Assembly: GCA_947385425.1 (NCBI GenBank)
Contig: CANDKY010000001.1
Location: 1 to 64,000 of the forward strand
From: an uncultured Lachnospiraceae bacterium
GTDB lineage: Bacteria; Bacillota; Clostridia; Lachnospirales; Lachnospiraceae
DNA length: 64,000 nucleotides
Reading direction: 5' to 3'
The notes beneath the pieces are model-generated. The model did no database searches. It had not been told where the DNA came from and saw only the letters and a program-made list of their open reading frames with translations. This document shows, piece by piece, positions 52,954-60,038 of the stretch (positions within the stretch are counted from its first letter, which is position 1; each line of letters starts with the position of its first letter). The translations under genes and the position numbers were made by a program.

Positions 52954-54528
52954 ATGGGGCTTTATCTGAATCCGAAGAACAAGGGCTTCTGGGAGGCGGT
53001 CCGTTCGGAAATTTATGTGGACAAGAGCGGGCTGATAGCATATACGAACAAGAGGATCAACACCGCGCAGAAATATATCTGTGTCAGCCGGCCGAGGCGT
53101 TTTGGGAAGTCTATGGCATTGAATATGCTTGCCGCTTATTACAGCCGGGGCTGCGGTTCGGCGGAGTTGTTTGCAGGGCTGGAAATAGAGGGCAGGGAAG
53201 GGTTTAAGGAGCACCTGAACCGGTATGATGTGATTTGCCTGAATATGCAGCAGTTTTTGATTGAGTCCTCTTCCGGGAAGGTAACGGATTATCTGGAATC
53301 GGAGGTGCTCAGGGAGTTCGGAAAGGAATATGGGGATATACCGGGCAGGCAGGGGATGGGCCTTGCCGCTATGCTGCGGGAAATTTATGCGGAAACAGAC
53401 AGGCAGTTTATCTTCCTGATTGACGAGTGGGACTGTGTGATGCGGGAAAGGCAGCAGTCGGAGGAACTGCAGAAACAGTACCTTGACTTTTTGAGGAACC
53501 TTCTGAAAGACCAGCCGTATGTGGCGCTTGTGTATATGACGGGGATTTTGCCGGTAAAAAAGTACGGGCTGCATTCCGCGCTGAATATGTTTTGGGAGTA
53601 TTCGATGACGGATCAGAAAGCGCTTGAGGAATATACTGGTTTTACGGAAGTTGAGGTAAAACAGTTGTGCGGGCGTTATGATATGGATTTTGGTGAAACC
53701 AGCAGCTGGTATGACGGGTACAGGTTCAGAGAGTATAAGCATATTTACAATCCGAAGTCTGTAGTGGAAGCGATGCTCTGCCGGCAGCTTTCAAACTACT
53801 GGACCTCAACGGAAACGTACGATGCGCTGAAAATTTATATAGACATGGATTTTGACGGGCTGCGCGGGGATATCGCGCAGATGCTTGGCGGGGGGCGTAT
53901 CAGGGTAAATACGAGGAGTTTCCAGAATGACATGCGCAATTTCAGGGTTAAGGATGACGTGCTGACGCTGTTGATCCATCTGGGGTATCTGGCGTACGAT
54001 TCCGGGGAGGAGGAGGTATTTATCCCGAATAAGGAGATTGCCGTAGAGTTTGAGAATGCCATGAGTGTGGGCGGCTGGCCGGAGGTCATGCGTGTCCTGA
54101 AGGAGTCGGAGAAGCTGCTGGAGGCTACCTTGTCCGGCGATGCGGGGAGAGTTGCGGAGGGGCTGGACAGGGCGCATACGGAGGTTGCTTCCATATTGGC
54201 GTACAATGATGAAAATTCGCTGGGCAGTGCCATCGGGTTAGCATACTATAGTGCGAGGAAGGACTACCGGATGGTTCGGGAATTCCCGGCGGGGCATGGG
54301 TTTGCGGATATAGTGTTTTTGCCGCTGCCGCATTCGGGCAGGCCGGCAATCATCGTAGAGTTAAAATATGGGAAAACAGCGGGCGCGGCGATACAGCAGA
54401 TTAAAGACAGGGGTTATGCACAGGCACTGGAAGGGTATGCCGGGGAGATTGTGCTTGTCGGGGTGAATTATGACAGGGAGAAAACGGATAAGCCGCATAG
54501 CTGTGTGATAGAGCGCGTGGCGGGATAA
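52954..54528 (+). CDS. AAA-ATPase-like / PDDEXK protein, copy 2
   Basis: Same length (524 residues) and, by eye, identical to copy 1 except for four silent bases in the first 30 nt, one silent base and one change (Tyr to His, in DKPHSC) in the last 40 nt. The DNA before and after the two copies is unrelated: this copy has its own ribosome site (AAAGGAGGG) and a possible TATAAT at 52924. All motifs described for copy 1 are intact, so both copies are probably functional. Such sequence differences only at the two ends suggest that the middle has been homogenised by gene conversion. Confidence 0.9.
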   Translation: MGLYLNPKNKGFWEAVRSEIYVDKSGLIAYTNKRINTAQKYICVSRPRRFGKSMALNMLAAYYSRGCGSAELFAGLEIEGREGFKEHLNRYDVICLNMQQFLIESSSGKVTDYLESEVLREFGKEYGDIPGRQGMGLAAMLREIYAETDRQFIFLIDEWDCVMRERQQSEELQKQYLDFLRNLLKDQPYVALVYMTGILPVKKYGLHSALNMFWEYSMTDQKALEEYTGFTEVEVKQLCGRYDMDFGETSSWYDGYRFREYKHIYNPKSVVEAMLCRQLSNYWTSTETYDALKIYIDMDFDGLRGDIAQMLGGGRIRVNTRSFQNDMRNFRVKDDVLTLLIHLGYLAYDSGEEEVFIPNKEIAVEFENAMSVGGWPEVMRVLKESEKLLEATLSGDAGRVAEGLDRAHTEVASILAYNDENSLGSAIGLAYYSARKDYRMVREFPAGHGFADIVFLPLPHSGRPAIIVELKYGKTAGAAIQQIKDRGYAQALEGYAGEIVLVGVNYDREKTDKPHSCVIERVAG

Positions 54529-54548
54529 GTTATTTATCCGACTGCGCC

Positions 54549-54600
54549 GGGCTGTATGGGAAAATTGCAGGGAAGGCGGTACAGCAGATTAAGGGCAGGT
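54549..54600 (+). pseudogene. Third, remnant copy of the AAA-ATPase-like nuclease domain
   Basis: LYGKIAGKAVQQIKGR here resembles LKYGKTAGAAIQQIKDR in the two genes upstream, at about 50 bp. The rest is gone; a family B repeat follows. Confidence 0.6.
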
Positions 54601-54627
54601 TTACTATATCTATCGAAAGAAACTGTA

Positions 54628-54800
54628 AGAGCCTGTTTAAAATCTCATTTCCGCTATCTGTACACGGTGTAACCGTTTCACTATTTTGCGGGATCTTTGC
54701 CTCTCATTCGGGGGGATTCCCCACTACATCTTCCTCATTCGGGGCAAGCCTCCCACAAACTGTGGTGCACATCTGGCGGAAAGCAGATTTAAACAGGCTC
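54628..54800. mobile_element. Family B element, copy before the TPP riboswitch
   Basis: Ends AGAGCCTGTTTAAAATCT and AGATTTAAACAGGCTC... form the inverted repeat. The inside contains CACTATTTTGCGGGATCTTT GCC and CTCCCACAAACTGTGGTGC ACATCTGGCGGAAAGCAGAT. No coding capacity. Confidence 0.8.
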
Positions 54801-54893
54801 AAACAAGGCTTGTGTTTCCCATGATAACAAGGGCATAAGGTATTGCAAAAATCCGGAAAGTATAGTATATATAAATAGACCGCAGTGTAACAG

Positions 54894-54995
54894 AATAACA
54901 GGGGCGCTGGGCGCAAGTCCGGCTGAGATGCAGAAGCGTAACGCCGCTTCCGGTCCCTTGAACCTGATCCGGGTAATGCCGGCGTAGGAAGAATA
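54894..54995 (+). promoter_or_regulatory. TPP (thiamine pyrophosphate) riboswitch
   Basis: The conserved THI-box elements are all present: ACAGGGGCGCTGGGC, GGCTGAGATGCAG, the variable P3a stem AAGCG...CGCTT, and CCCTTGAACCTGATCCGGGT AATGCCGGCGTAGGAAG. It lies 90 bp before thiT, with a terminator between. Bound TPP would favour the terminator and switch off thiamine uptake. Confidence 0.97.
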
Positions 54996-55026
54996 TTCGG
55001 CAAATAGAATACTTGTCGTTTTTTTC

Positions 55027-55067
55027 GTACCGCGTTGTGCCTGCTTGCACCCGCGGTACATTTTTTA
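55027..55067 (+). terminator. Riboswitch-controlled terminator
   Basis: GTACCGCG (55027-55034) pairs with CGCGGTAC (55052-55059), followed by ATTTTTTAT. It is the expression platform of the TPP riboswitch. Confidence 0.88.
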
Positions 55068-55083
55068 TATGGAGGAAACGGCT

Positions 55084-55644
55084 ATGACACAAAAAACAAC
55101 AAGAATCCGAGCCCTGACAGAGGGCGCCATCATGATTGCAGCGGCAACGGTGCTGGGGTATTTCCGTATATTCCGGTTCCCTTTCGGCGGTTCCATTGAT
55201 TTGGCTTTGGTGCCAATCTTGGTTTACTGCCTGCGGTGGGGACCGAAGTATTCCCTGATGTGCTGTTTTGTGAACGGGGTACTGCAGTATTTCCTGGGGG
55301 GCGGTATCGCTATTTCCTGGCAGTCTATGCTGCTTGATTATGTGGTGGCTTATACTTTGGTATTTTTATGCGGCTTCGGGGCAGGGAAGAAGCTGGGATG
55401 GCTGTGGGGGACGGTTTTAGGGTCTTTCGGGCGATGGGTTTCCCTGACGCTTTCGGGCGGGCTGTTATGGTATATGTATATGCCTGAGACATTCCTGGGG
55501 ATACCTATGGTAAATCCGTGGGTTTATTCCGTACTGCTGAATGGCGTGCTGGTAGCAGCCGTTTTGGCGGTGGATTTGGCGGTACTGGGGCTTATGCAGG
55601 GAGTGCCTGCATTGAGGAAGCTGGTTTTGGCGAAGCAGGTTTGA
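55084..55644 (+). CDS. thiT: Thiamine ECF transporter S component
   Basis: 186-residue membrane protein with about six hydrophobic segments, the thiamine-binding S component of an energy-coupling-factor importer. Recognisable sequences: FRFPFGGSIDLALVPILVYC, QYFLGGGIAISWQSMLLDYV and RWVSLTLSGGLLWYMYMPE. It shares the EcfA/A'/T motor, encoded elsewhere, with other S components. The upstream TPP riboswitch confirms the substrate class. The longest frame starts at 55045, but ATG 55084 follows GGAGGAAACGGCT. A family A element is inserted exactly at its stop codon: the 9-bp target duplication contains the TGA. Confidence 0.95.
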   Translation: MTQKTTRIRALTEGAIMIAAATVLGYFRIFRFPFGGSIDLALVPILVYCLRWGPKYSLMCCFVNGVLQYFLGGGIAISWQSMLLDYVVAYTLVFLCGFGAGKKLGWLWGTVLGSFGRWVSLTLSGGLLWYMYMPETFLGIPMVNPWVYSVLLNGVLVAAVLAVDLAVLGLMQGVPALRKLVLAKQV

Positions 55645-55646
55645 AG

Positions 55647-55834
55647 CAATGTCATTAACTTAAGCTTCCCGGGGTGCCGCAAACCACATATCTCATCCGG
55701 ACGCGCTTCCGCTCACGGCAGACGCAACGGTACTAAGGCGCCAAAACACGGCGCCTAAGTGCCGGCGTCTTTCGATGGTCCGGATTGAGATATATGGTCT
55801 GCAGCACCCCGGAAAGCTTAAGTTAATGACATTG
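55647..55834 (-). mobile_element. Family A element, inverted copy after thiT
   Basis: 188 bp, ends CAATGTCATTAACTTAAG / CTTAAGTTAATGACATTG, with a 9-bp target duplication GGTTTGAAG (55638-55646 and 55835-55843). Its inside is the reverse complement of the copy at 4101. Confidence 0.93.
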
Positions 55835-56086
55835 GGTTTGAAGAAGAGCATTGGGGCATGTCATAGGGGGGCAGAAGAGCCGGAAGAAGATTATGACTTG
55901 ATGAATGTTATTATGATCCGCAGGGGAAGGCAGACGGACAAACCGATATTTGATTATCTGGCGGGGATATTCCGCTGTGATAAATCAAAAATTTCAGAAT
56001 ATGTGGACATAAGGAATAATGAAAAAGTGTTGAGGGAGGTGGAAGCAAGGCAACGGCTATACTGGGAATATAACCTAATTGATTGA
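55826..56086 (+). pseudogene. Hypothetical open frame downstream of family A element
   Basis: An open frame leads out of the element's right end into DLMNVIMIRRGRQTDKPIFD YLAGIFRCDKSKISEYVDIR. I do not recognise a family. An internal ATG (55901) would give a 61-residue protein, without a clear ribosome site. It is followed by a good terminator at 56106, which argues that something here is or was transcribed. It may be the tail of a gene whose start was lost. Confidence 0.35.
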
Positions 56087-56105
56087 GGGCTGTCAGATGG
56101 TGGTG

Positions 56106-56141
56106 TACCTGCAGGGTATGATGTCCTGCAGGTATATTTTT
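56106..56141 (+). terminator. Intrinsic terminator
   Basis: TACCTGCAGG (56106-56115) and CCTGCAGGTA (56125-56134) pair perfectly, followed by TATTTTTA. Confidence 0.78.
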
Positions 56142-56344
56142 ATGCACAGGGGTGCGTAGGGAAATTAGCAGCTTTGCTGCACGCACCCCGCGCGGCGAGT
56201 AGGGGGAAAAGCCTCCCCTACTCGATTGCACAGCCCATGCAGGGGAAGTATGCCGCTAAGGCGGTGTGCAGGCGCTAAAGGTAAAACCATTTACTGGGCG
56301 GGGGATTTTCATCAGCGTTGCCTACAGGACAGGGCTATTCTAGC
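56142..56344. other. Gene-free stretch with two hairpins
   Basis: Contains GGGTGCGT...ACGCACCC and CGAGTAGGGG...CCCCTACTCG (about 56151-56224). Neither is followed by a T run. No gene or known RNA family recognised; the stretch could hold an unannotated structured RNA. Confidence 0.35.
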
Positions 56345-56536
56345 TTACCACGCACAATCGTTATCGGTATTATAAATTTCCACTTGTTTGAATGTGAAGA
56401 ACACCATTCCTTCTTCCAGCCGCTGGAAGTCGCACGCTATACATTGTAGTCGGATAAAATGGGATTCCATTTCTTGGAGCTTCCCAAACGGCCAGATGGC
56501 GTAAGTAATGATGGCTGCTGTTTCTGTGGCTTTCAC
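56345..56536 (-). CDS. Small hypothetical protein
   Basis: 63-residue frame (MKATETAAIITYAIWPFGKL...) with no recognised domain and no clear ribosome site. It lies opposite to its neighbours in a poorly conserved stretch. Included as a possible small gene only. Confidence 0.25.
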   Translation of the reverse strand: MKATETAAIITYAIWPFGKLQEMESHFIRLQCIACDFQRLEEGMVFFTFKQVEIYNTDNDCAW

Positions 56537-56595
56537 TGTTCAAGGCGGAAACGGAAGATGAGTTGGGAAGGATTAAGGAGATGGAGGTGCCAGTT

Positions 56596-56829
56596 ATGAG
56601 CCAGGCGACCAATGCTTATTATATGATTACTGCTTTGTTAGGGTTCCGTGAGAAAGAGAGGCTCCGTACGAAAGCAAGACATAATGAAGTACAGGCATTG
56701 TATAATGCCAGAAAGGAGATTACACAAAAACTTCTTAGACGGAACAGGACTATTAACGATACTGTGGAAGTACCGGATTGTCCTATGAGGAAGTTGAAGT
56801 TTTGCATATATAGAGTTGAGTGCATTTAA
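56596..56829 (+). CDS. Small basic hypothetical protein
   Basis: 77 residues from ATG 56596, which has GGAGGTG seven bases upstream. The middle is helical and charged (GFREKERLRTKARHNEVQAL YNARKEITQKLLRRNRTIN). I do not recognise a family. A strong terminator follows within 5 bp of the stop codon, which supports it being a real gene. The frame is open upstream to 56563. Confidence 0.45.
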   Translation: MSQATNAYYMITALLGFREKERLRTKARHNEVQALYNARKEITQKLLRRNRTINDTVEVPDCPMRKLKFCIYRVECI

Positions 56830-56832
56830 ATA

Positions 56833-56871
56833 GAACTGGGAGTGTTGTCCATGCATTCCCGGTTCTTTTTT
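56833..56871 (+). terminator. Intrinsic terminator
   Basis: GAACTGGGA (56833-56841) pairs with TCCCGGTTC (56857-56865), followed by TTTTTTG. Confidence 0.85.
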
Positions 56872-57092
56872 GTGCAGATTCGTTAATTAAGCCTCTTACA
56901 AATATTTTTTGACGCAGAATGGAGAATTCTTTCATTTATCAACAAGTAGCATAAATATATTTTCCCATGCTTTTCCTCATTGTACTTAAAATTTGATGGG
57001 AATACAAATGGCTTTTCCAGAGAAATACATATGGCTTAAAAACGTGAATTTTCCGTGGTTTTCAGGCTACTATATGAGGTGTTTATGGTACA

Positions 57093-57120
57093 TTCGAAAA
57101 AGTATACTTTTTTGGACGAG
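57093..57120. promoter_or_regulatory. Palindromic box 1 upstream of recombinase-like gene
   Basis: TTCGAAAAAGTATACTTTTTTGGACGAG, centred on a perfect 16-bp palindrome AAAAAGTATACTTTTT. A second box with the same sequence, 24 of 28 bases or better, lies 135 bp further. Resolvase res sites and operators have this shape. Confidence 0.75.
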
Positions 57121-57227
57121 TTTTTATCCCTGAAAACTATCTTATTATATATCTATATCGTCAAAAATGCAAGTAAATTTAGAACTTTTTTTAACATTTT
57201 GACTAAGATTTTCTATTAAATGGGAAA

Positions 57228-57255
57228 TCCGAAAAAGTATACTTTTTTAGACGAA
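57228..57255. promoter_or_regulatory. Palindromic box 2 upstream of recombinase-like gene
   Basis: Second copy, with the same AAAAAGTATACTTTTT core and the flank (T)AGACGA, ending 42 bp before the start codon of the recombinase-like gene. The 135-bp spacing is close to 13 DNA turns. The stretch 56872-57296 around the boxes is AT-rich compared with its neighbours and holds no gene. Confidence 0.75.
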
Positions 57256-57296
57256 CAGATTATGGCGCTGTTTCTAAAAGGAGAAGGAGGATATCC

Positions 57297-57968
57297 ATGG
57301 GGAAAATATACGGATATATCCGTGTCCTGGCGAAGGGGCAGGATGTGGAGAACCAGGTAATTACACTGCGCGGGATGCAGGTGAAGGATAGGGATATCTT
57401 TATAGACAATTTTACAGACAGGCGGGGGGATGGGCCGGAAAGTGACGGCAGCGTGCTGCAGTACGGGAAGCTTCTGAAAAAACTGCGGGACGGTGATCTG
57501 CTTTATATACAGAGCCTGGATATGCTGGGAGACGGCTACGGGGAAATCGGCAGGCAGTGGAGGATGCTGACCAAGGAAAAGAAGGCGGATGTAGTAGTGC
57601 TGGATATGCCGCAGGTGGATACCAGGCGCGGCAGGGGGCAGTTCGGGACGCTGGTGGGGGATGTTGTGCTTACCATGCTGGAATATGCCTCAGATGCGCA
57701 GTGGATAGCACGGAAGCAGAAGCAGAGCGAGGGGATAGAGAGGGCGAAGAGCCGGGGCGTGCAGTTTGGCAGGCCGGAACTGCCCTGGACAGAGGAATTT
57801 GACCGGGCGTACCAGATGTGGAAGAAGAAGGAGATAAAAGGGGGAGAGGCGGCACAGCTTTGCCATATTTCCAGGGCGCTCTTTTATAAGAGGGCGGGGC
57901 AGGTGAGGGAGAGGGAAGAAAAGGAGTTGTGTGGTGCCGGATGCAGTATGCAGGATACATCGATATAG
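57297..57968 (+). CDS. Serine-recombinase-family protein lacking catalytic residues
   Basis: 223-residue protein that aligns along its whole length with Tn3/Hin-type resolvases. The catalytic Ser of YGYIRVS is Leu here (YGYIRVLAKGQDVENQ). The two catalytic Arg in SxDRLGRN are Met and Asp (SLDMLGDGY). Yet the rest is well kept: QWRMLTKEKKADVVVLDMPQ VDTRRGRG, SEGIERAKSRGVQFGRPELP and the C-terminal helix-turn-helix (GGEAAQLCHISRALFYKRAG). It should bind DNA but not cut it, so a regulatory role is likely, probably on the twin boxes upstream. ATG 57297 follows AAGGAGGAT. It heads the surface-glycan genes. Confidence 0.92.
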   Translation: MGKIYGYIRVLAKGQDVENQVITLRGMQVKDRDIFIDNFTDRRGDGPESDGSVLQYGKLLKKLRDGDLLYIQSLDMLGDGYGEIGRQWRMLTKEKKADVVVLDMPQVDTRRGRGQFGTLVGDVVLTMLEYASDAQWIARKQKQSEGIERAKSRGVQFGRPELPWTEEFDRAYQMWKKKEIKGGEAAQLCHISRALFYKRAGQVREREEKELCGAGCSMQDTSI

Positions 57969-58062
57969 CAGGGAAGGGTTGTTCTTGAAGGTATGCGGGA
58001 GCTATTATGTGATGCTCAGAAGGGCAATATATTCTTAATATGATTCCAAGGGAGACAGGTCT

Positions 58063-58716
58063 GTGAATGTAGCAATATTATATGATGCCATGGAAAATGC
58101 AGAAGTCGGGGCAGGGGAAATGCTGGCAGGGGAACCTTTATTCAGTCATTCGCTCAAGCAGTTTTATCTTCATCCATGCATTGATTATGTAGTGATGGTA
58201 TGGGGAAAATCGGATATGGCTGTCCATGCGGCACGTTATATAGAACTGTGGGGAGAAACATATGGTGTTACGAAACCTTTCCGGCAGTTTGATGGCACTG
58301 ACAGTTTGCAGTATGTTCTGTCAGAACAGGAATGGTTGGAGAGGGAAATGGCAGGCTTATACATTTTCCATGATATCAGATATCCATGTGTAACAGGCAA
58401 TATGATATATACGGTGGCGCAGAAGGCGGCAATATATGGGCTGGCAGTGACAGCGGGCAATATTGATGAAAATACCATATTAATTTCTGAAAATAAGTAT
58501 ATGGATGAAAATTTCAGATATGTGAAATATCCGGTTGCCTTGGCATTTGAGCATAAATTGAGGGGGAAGATTGACCGGAAGGAGGACGTGCTAAGGCTGT
58601 ATTCCGGAGAAAGGCCATATCTTTGTGGTACAGGAGAGAGAAATCGGATGGTATATTCCGGTGATGATATAGAGTTGCTGGAAGCCGTAATATATAGGGA
58701 ACAGGACGGCAAATAA
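58063..58716 (+). CDS. IspD/TarI-like nucleotidyltransferase fold, degenerate
   Basis: 217-residue protein with the layout of IspD-type cytidylyltransferases: a first strand (NVAILYDAM), PLFSHSLKQFYLHPCIDYVV MVW (IspD: ...L..F....ID.IVVV), and YIFHDIRYPCVTGNMIYTVA (IspD: HDAVRPFV). But the Gly-rich nucleotide loop A-A-G-x-G-x-R-M...P-K-Q is replaced by a stretch without Lys or Arg (DAMENAEVGAGEMLAG). Catalysis by the normal mechanism is unlikely. GTG 58063 follows GGGAGACAGGTCT. It is the second gene of the cluster, 94 bp after the recombinase-like gene. It may be a pseudo-enzyme sensor or a diverged transferase. Confidence 0.65.
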   Translation: MNVAILYDAMENAEVGAGEMLAGEPLFSHSLKQFYLHPCIDYVVMVWGKSDMAVHAARYIELWGETYGVTKPFRQFDGTDSLQYVLSEQEWLEREMAGLYIFHDIRYPCVTGNMIYTVAQKAAIYGLAVTAGNIDENTILISENKYMDENFRYVKYPVALAFEHKLRGKIDRKEDVLRLYSGERPYLCGTGERNRMVYSGDDIELLEAVIYREQDGK

Positions 58717-58771
58717 AGCAGCAGTAAAATATCTGAATTGTGATAAATGATGTTAGCAGGGAGAGAGAATA

Positions 58772-59998
58772 GTGTATAATATAAATTTTTCTATTGCAAT
58801 TGCTGTTAAGGGTGAGGATGTATATTTTTCTGCATTATACTATAATGCCCTGCTAAGGATGAATTTGCGGACAGGGAGAACAGAATATTTATGTAGTTTC
58901 GAAAAGGAGAAAAAAATTATAGGAATACACTTAAAAGCTTTTTGCCATAAATCTTCTGTATGGTTTATGCCGCAATATGGGGAATATATAGCCTGCTATG
59001 ATATAGACAAAAATAAAATGGAGTATTTTGATTTCCCAGGAAAAATATATGATCGACCATGTATGGAAAAGTATTGCTTAAATGTTCAGGGAGAGCGCAT
59101 TGTACCTAAATATTCGGATGCGGGCTGGATAGATAAAGAAAATATTTATTTAATACCGGCTGGAACAGAAACTGCGGTGATACTTAATTTAGAAACAAAG
59201 AAAATGTCCAATATATCCAATATTATTAATTCTGAAAATGAATATTTTGGGTGTGGGACATATTATGAGGAAAAAATATGGATGGCGCCTTATGAAGGCA
59301 ATCAACTGGTCAGTCTGGATATACACACAGGTGAAATTAGCAGAATTGATTGTGAACAGGAACTTGGAATATTTTATGGTATTTGCGGTTATAAGGGGAA
59401 AATTTGGTTTTCTTCCCGGACAGAGGAAGGAGTATTATTTCTGGATATACAGAAACAGAAGTATGGGAAGATGCCCTGTAGGGGTATAGATTTTAAGCCT
59501 GGCAAAGAAACATATCGGGGCATTGTGAATTTTAATGATACGTTATGGATGATGCCATATGAAGCAGAAAAAATCATTTATTTAAATGCTGAAGAGAAAT
59601 GTTTTATCGAATATGACCGTAATATTGAACCGGGGTGGGGCGTTATGATGATAGTCAACGCAGAAGATGATTCCATGTATGCAGTTTCTGATACATATAA
59701 TTATTTGATTTGTCTGCATAAGGAGCGCGCTGATTATGATATTTATACGCCGGCGATAAGTGTTTCCCAACTATATGATATTTTAAACTGTAATTATGGC
59801 GAGAATGCTTTAATCATGCTGATGGAGCGTTATCATGGAGCGATACCTGAAAAAAAAATAGTAATGGAAGATTATATCAGCCTTTTGATGTTTTATAGCT
59901 TTGCTGGGAATAAACAAAGTGGAATTAAAATACAAGTCAAAAGTTTCATAGGTAAAACCGGACAAGTATGTTTTGAATATATGAAAAAAGAGAAGTGA
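58772..59998 (+). CDS. Beta-propeller-like repeat protein
   Basis: 408 residues built of ~45-50-residue repeats with alternating strands: each has an aromatic/hydrophobic strand followed by a turn and D/N-rich loop (VWFMPQYGEYIACYDIDKNK, IWMAPYEGNQLVSLDIHTGE, IWFSSRTEEGVLFLDIQKQK, LWMMPYEAEKIIYLNAEEKC). Each WxxPYE..xIxxLD unit resembles blades of Kelch or PQQ-type propellers. No signal peptide, so it is cytoplasmic. It may scaffold or sense a nucleotide-sugar pathway. GTG 58772 follows GGAGAGAGAATA. The last ~70 residues are helical. Confidence 0.65.
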   Translation: MYNINFSIAIAVKGEDVYFSALYYNALLRMNLRTGRTEYLCSFEKEKKIIGIHLKAFCHKSSVWFMPQYGEYIACYDIDKNKMEYFDFPGKIYDRPCMEKYCLNVQGERIVPKYSDAGWIDKENIYLIPAGTETAVILNLETKKMSNISNIINSENEYFGCGTYYEEKIWMAPYEGNQLVSLDIHTGEISRIDCEQELGIFYGICGYKGKIWFSSRTEEGVLFLDIQKQKYGKMPCRGIDFKPGKETYRGIVNFNDTLWMMPYEAEKIIYLNAEEKCFIEYDRNIEPGWGVMMIVNAEDDSMYAVSDTYNYLICLHKERADYDIYTPAISVSQLYDILNCNYGENALIMLMERYHGAIPEKKIVMEDYISLLMFYSFAGNKQSGIKIQVKSFIGKTGQVCFEYMKKEK

Positions 59999-60038
59999 TA
60001 AGATTTTTGGACAAATAGAGAAATAAAGGAGAAGATAT

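Noticed and set aside
55775..55825. Gene start inside the family A element downstream of thiT
   Set aside because: These codons are repeat sequence (VRIEIYGLQHPGKLKL) that appears in every copy with the same frame by chance.
57199..57219. Promoter TTGACT/TATTAA before the recombinase-like gene
   Set aside because: The spacing is only 9 bp, so it is not a workable sigma-A promoter.
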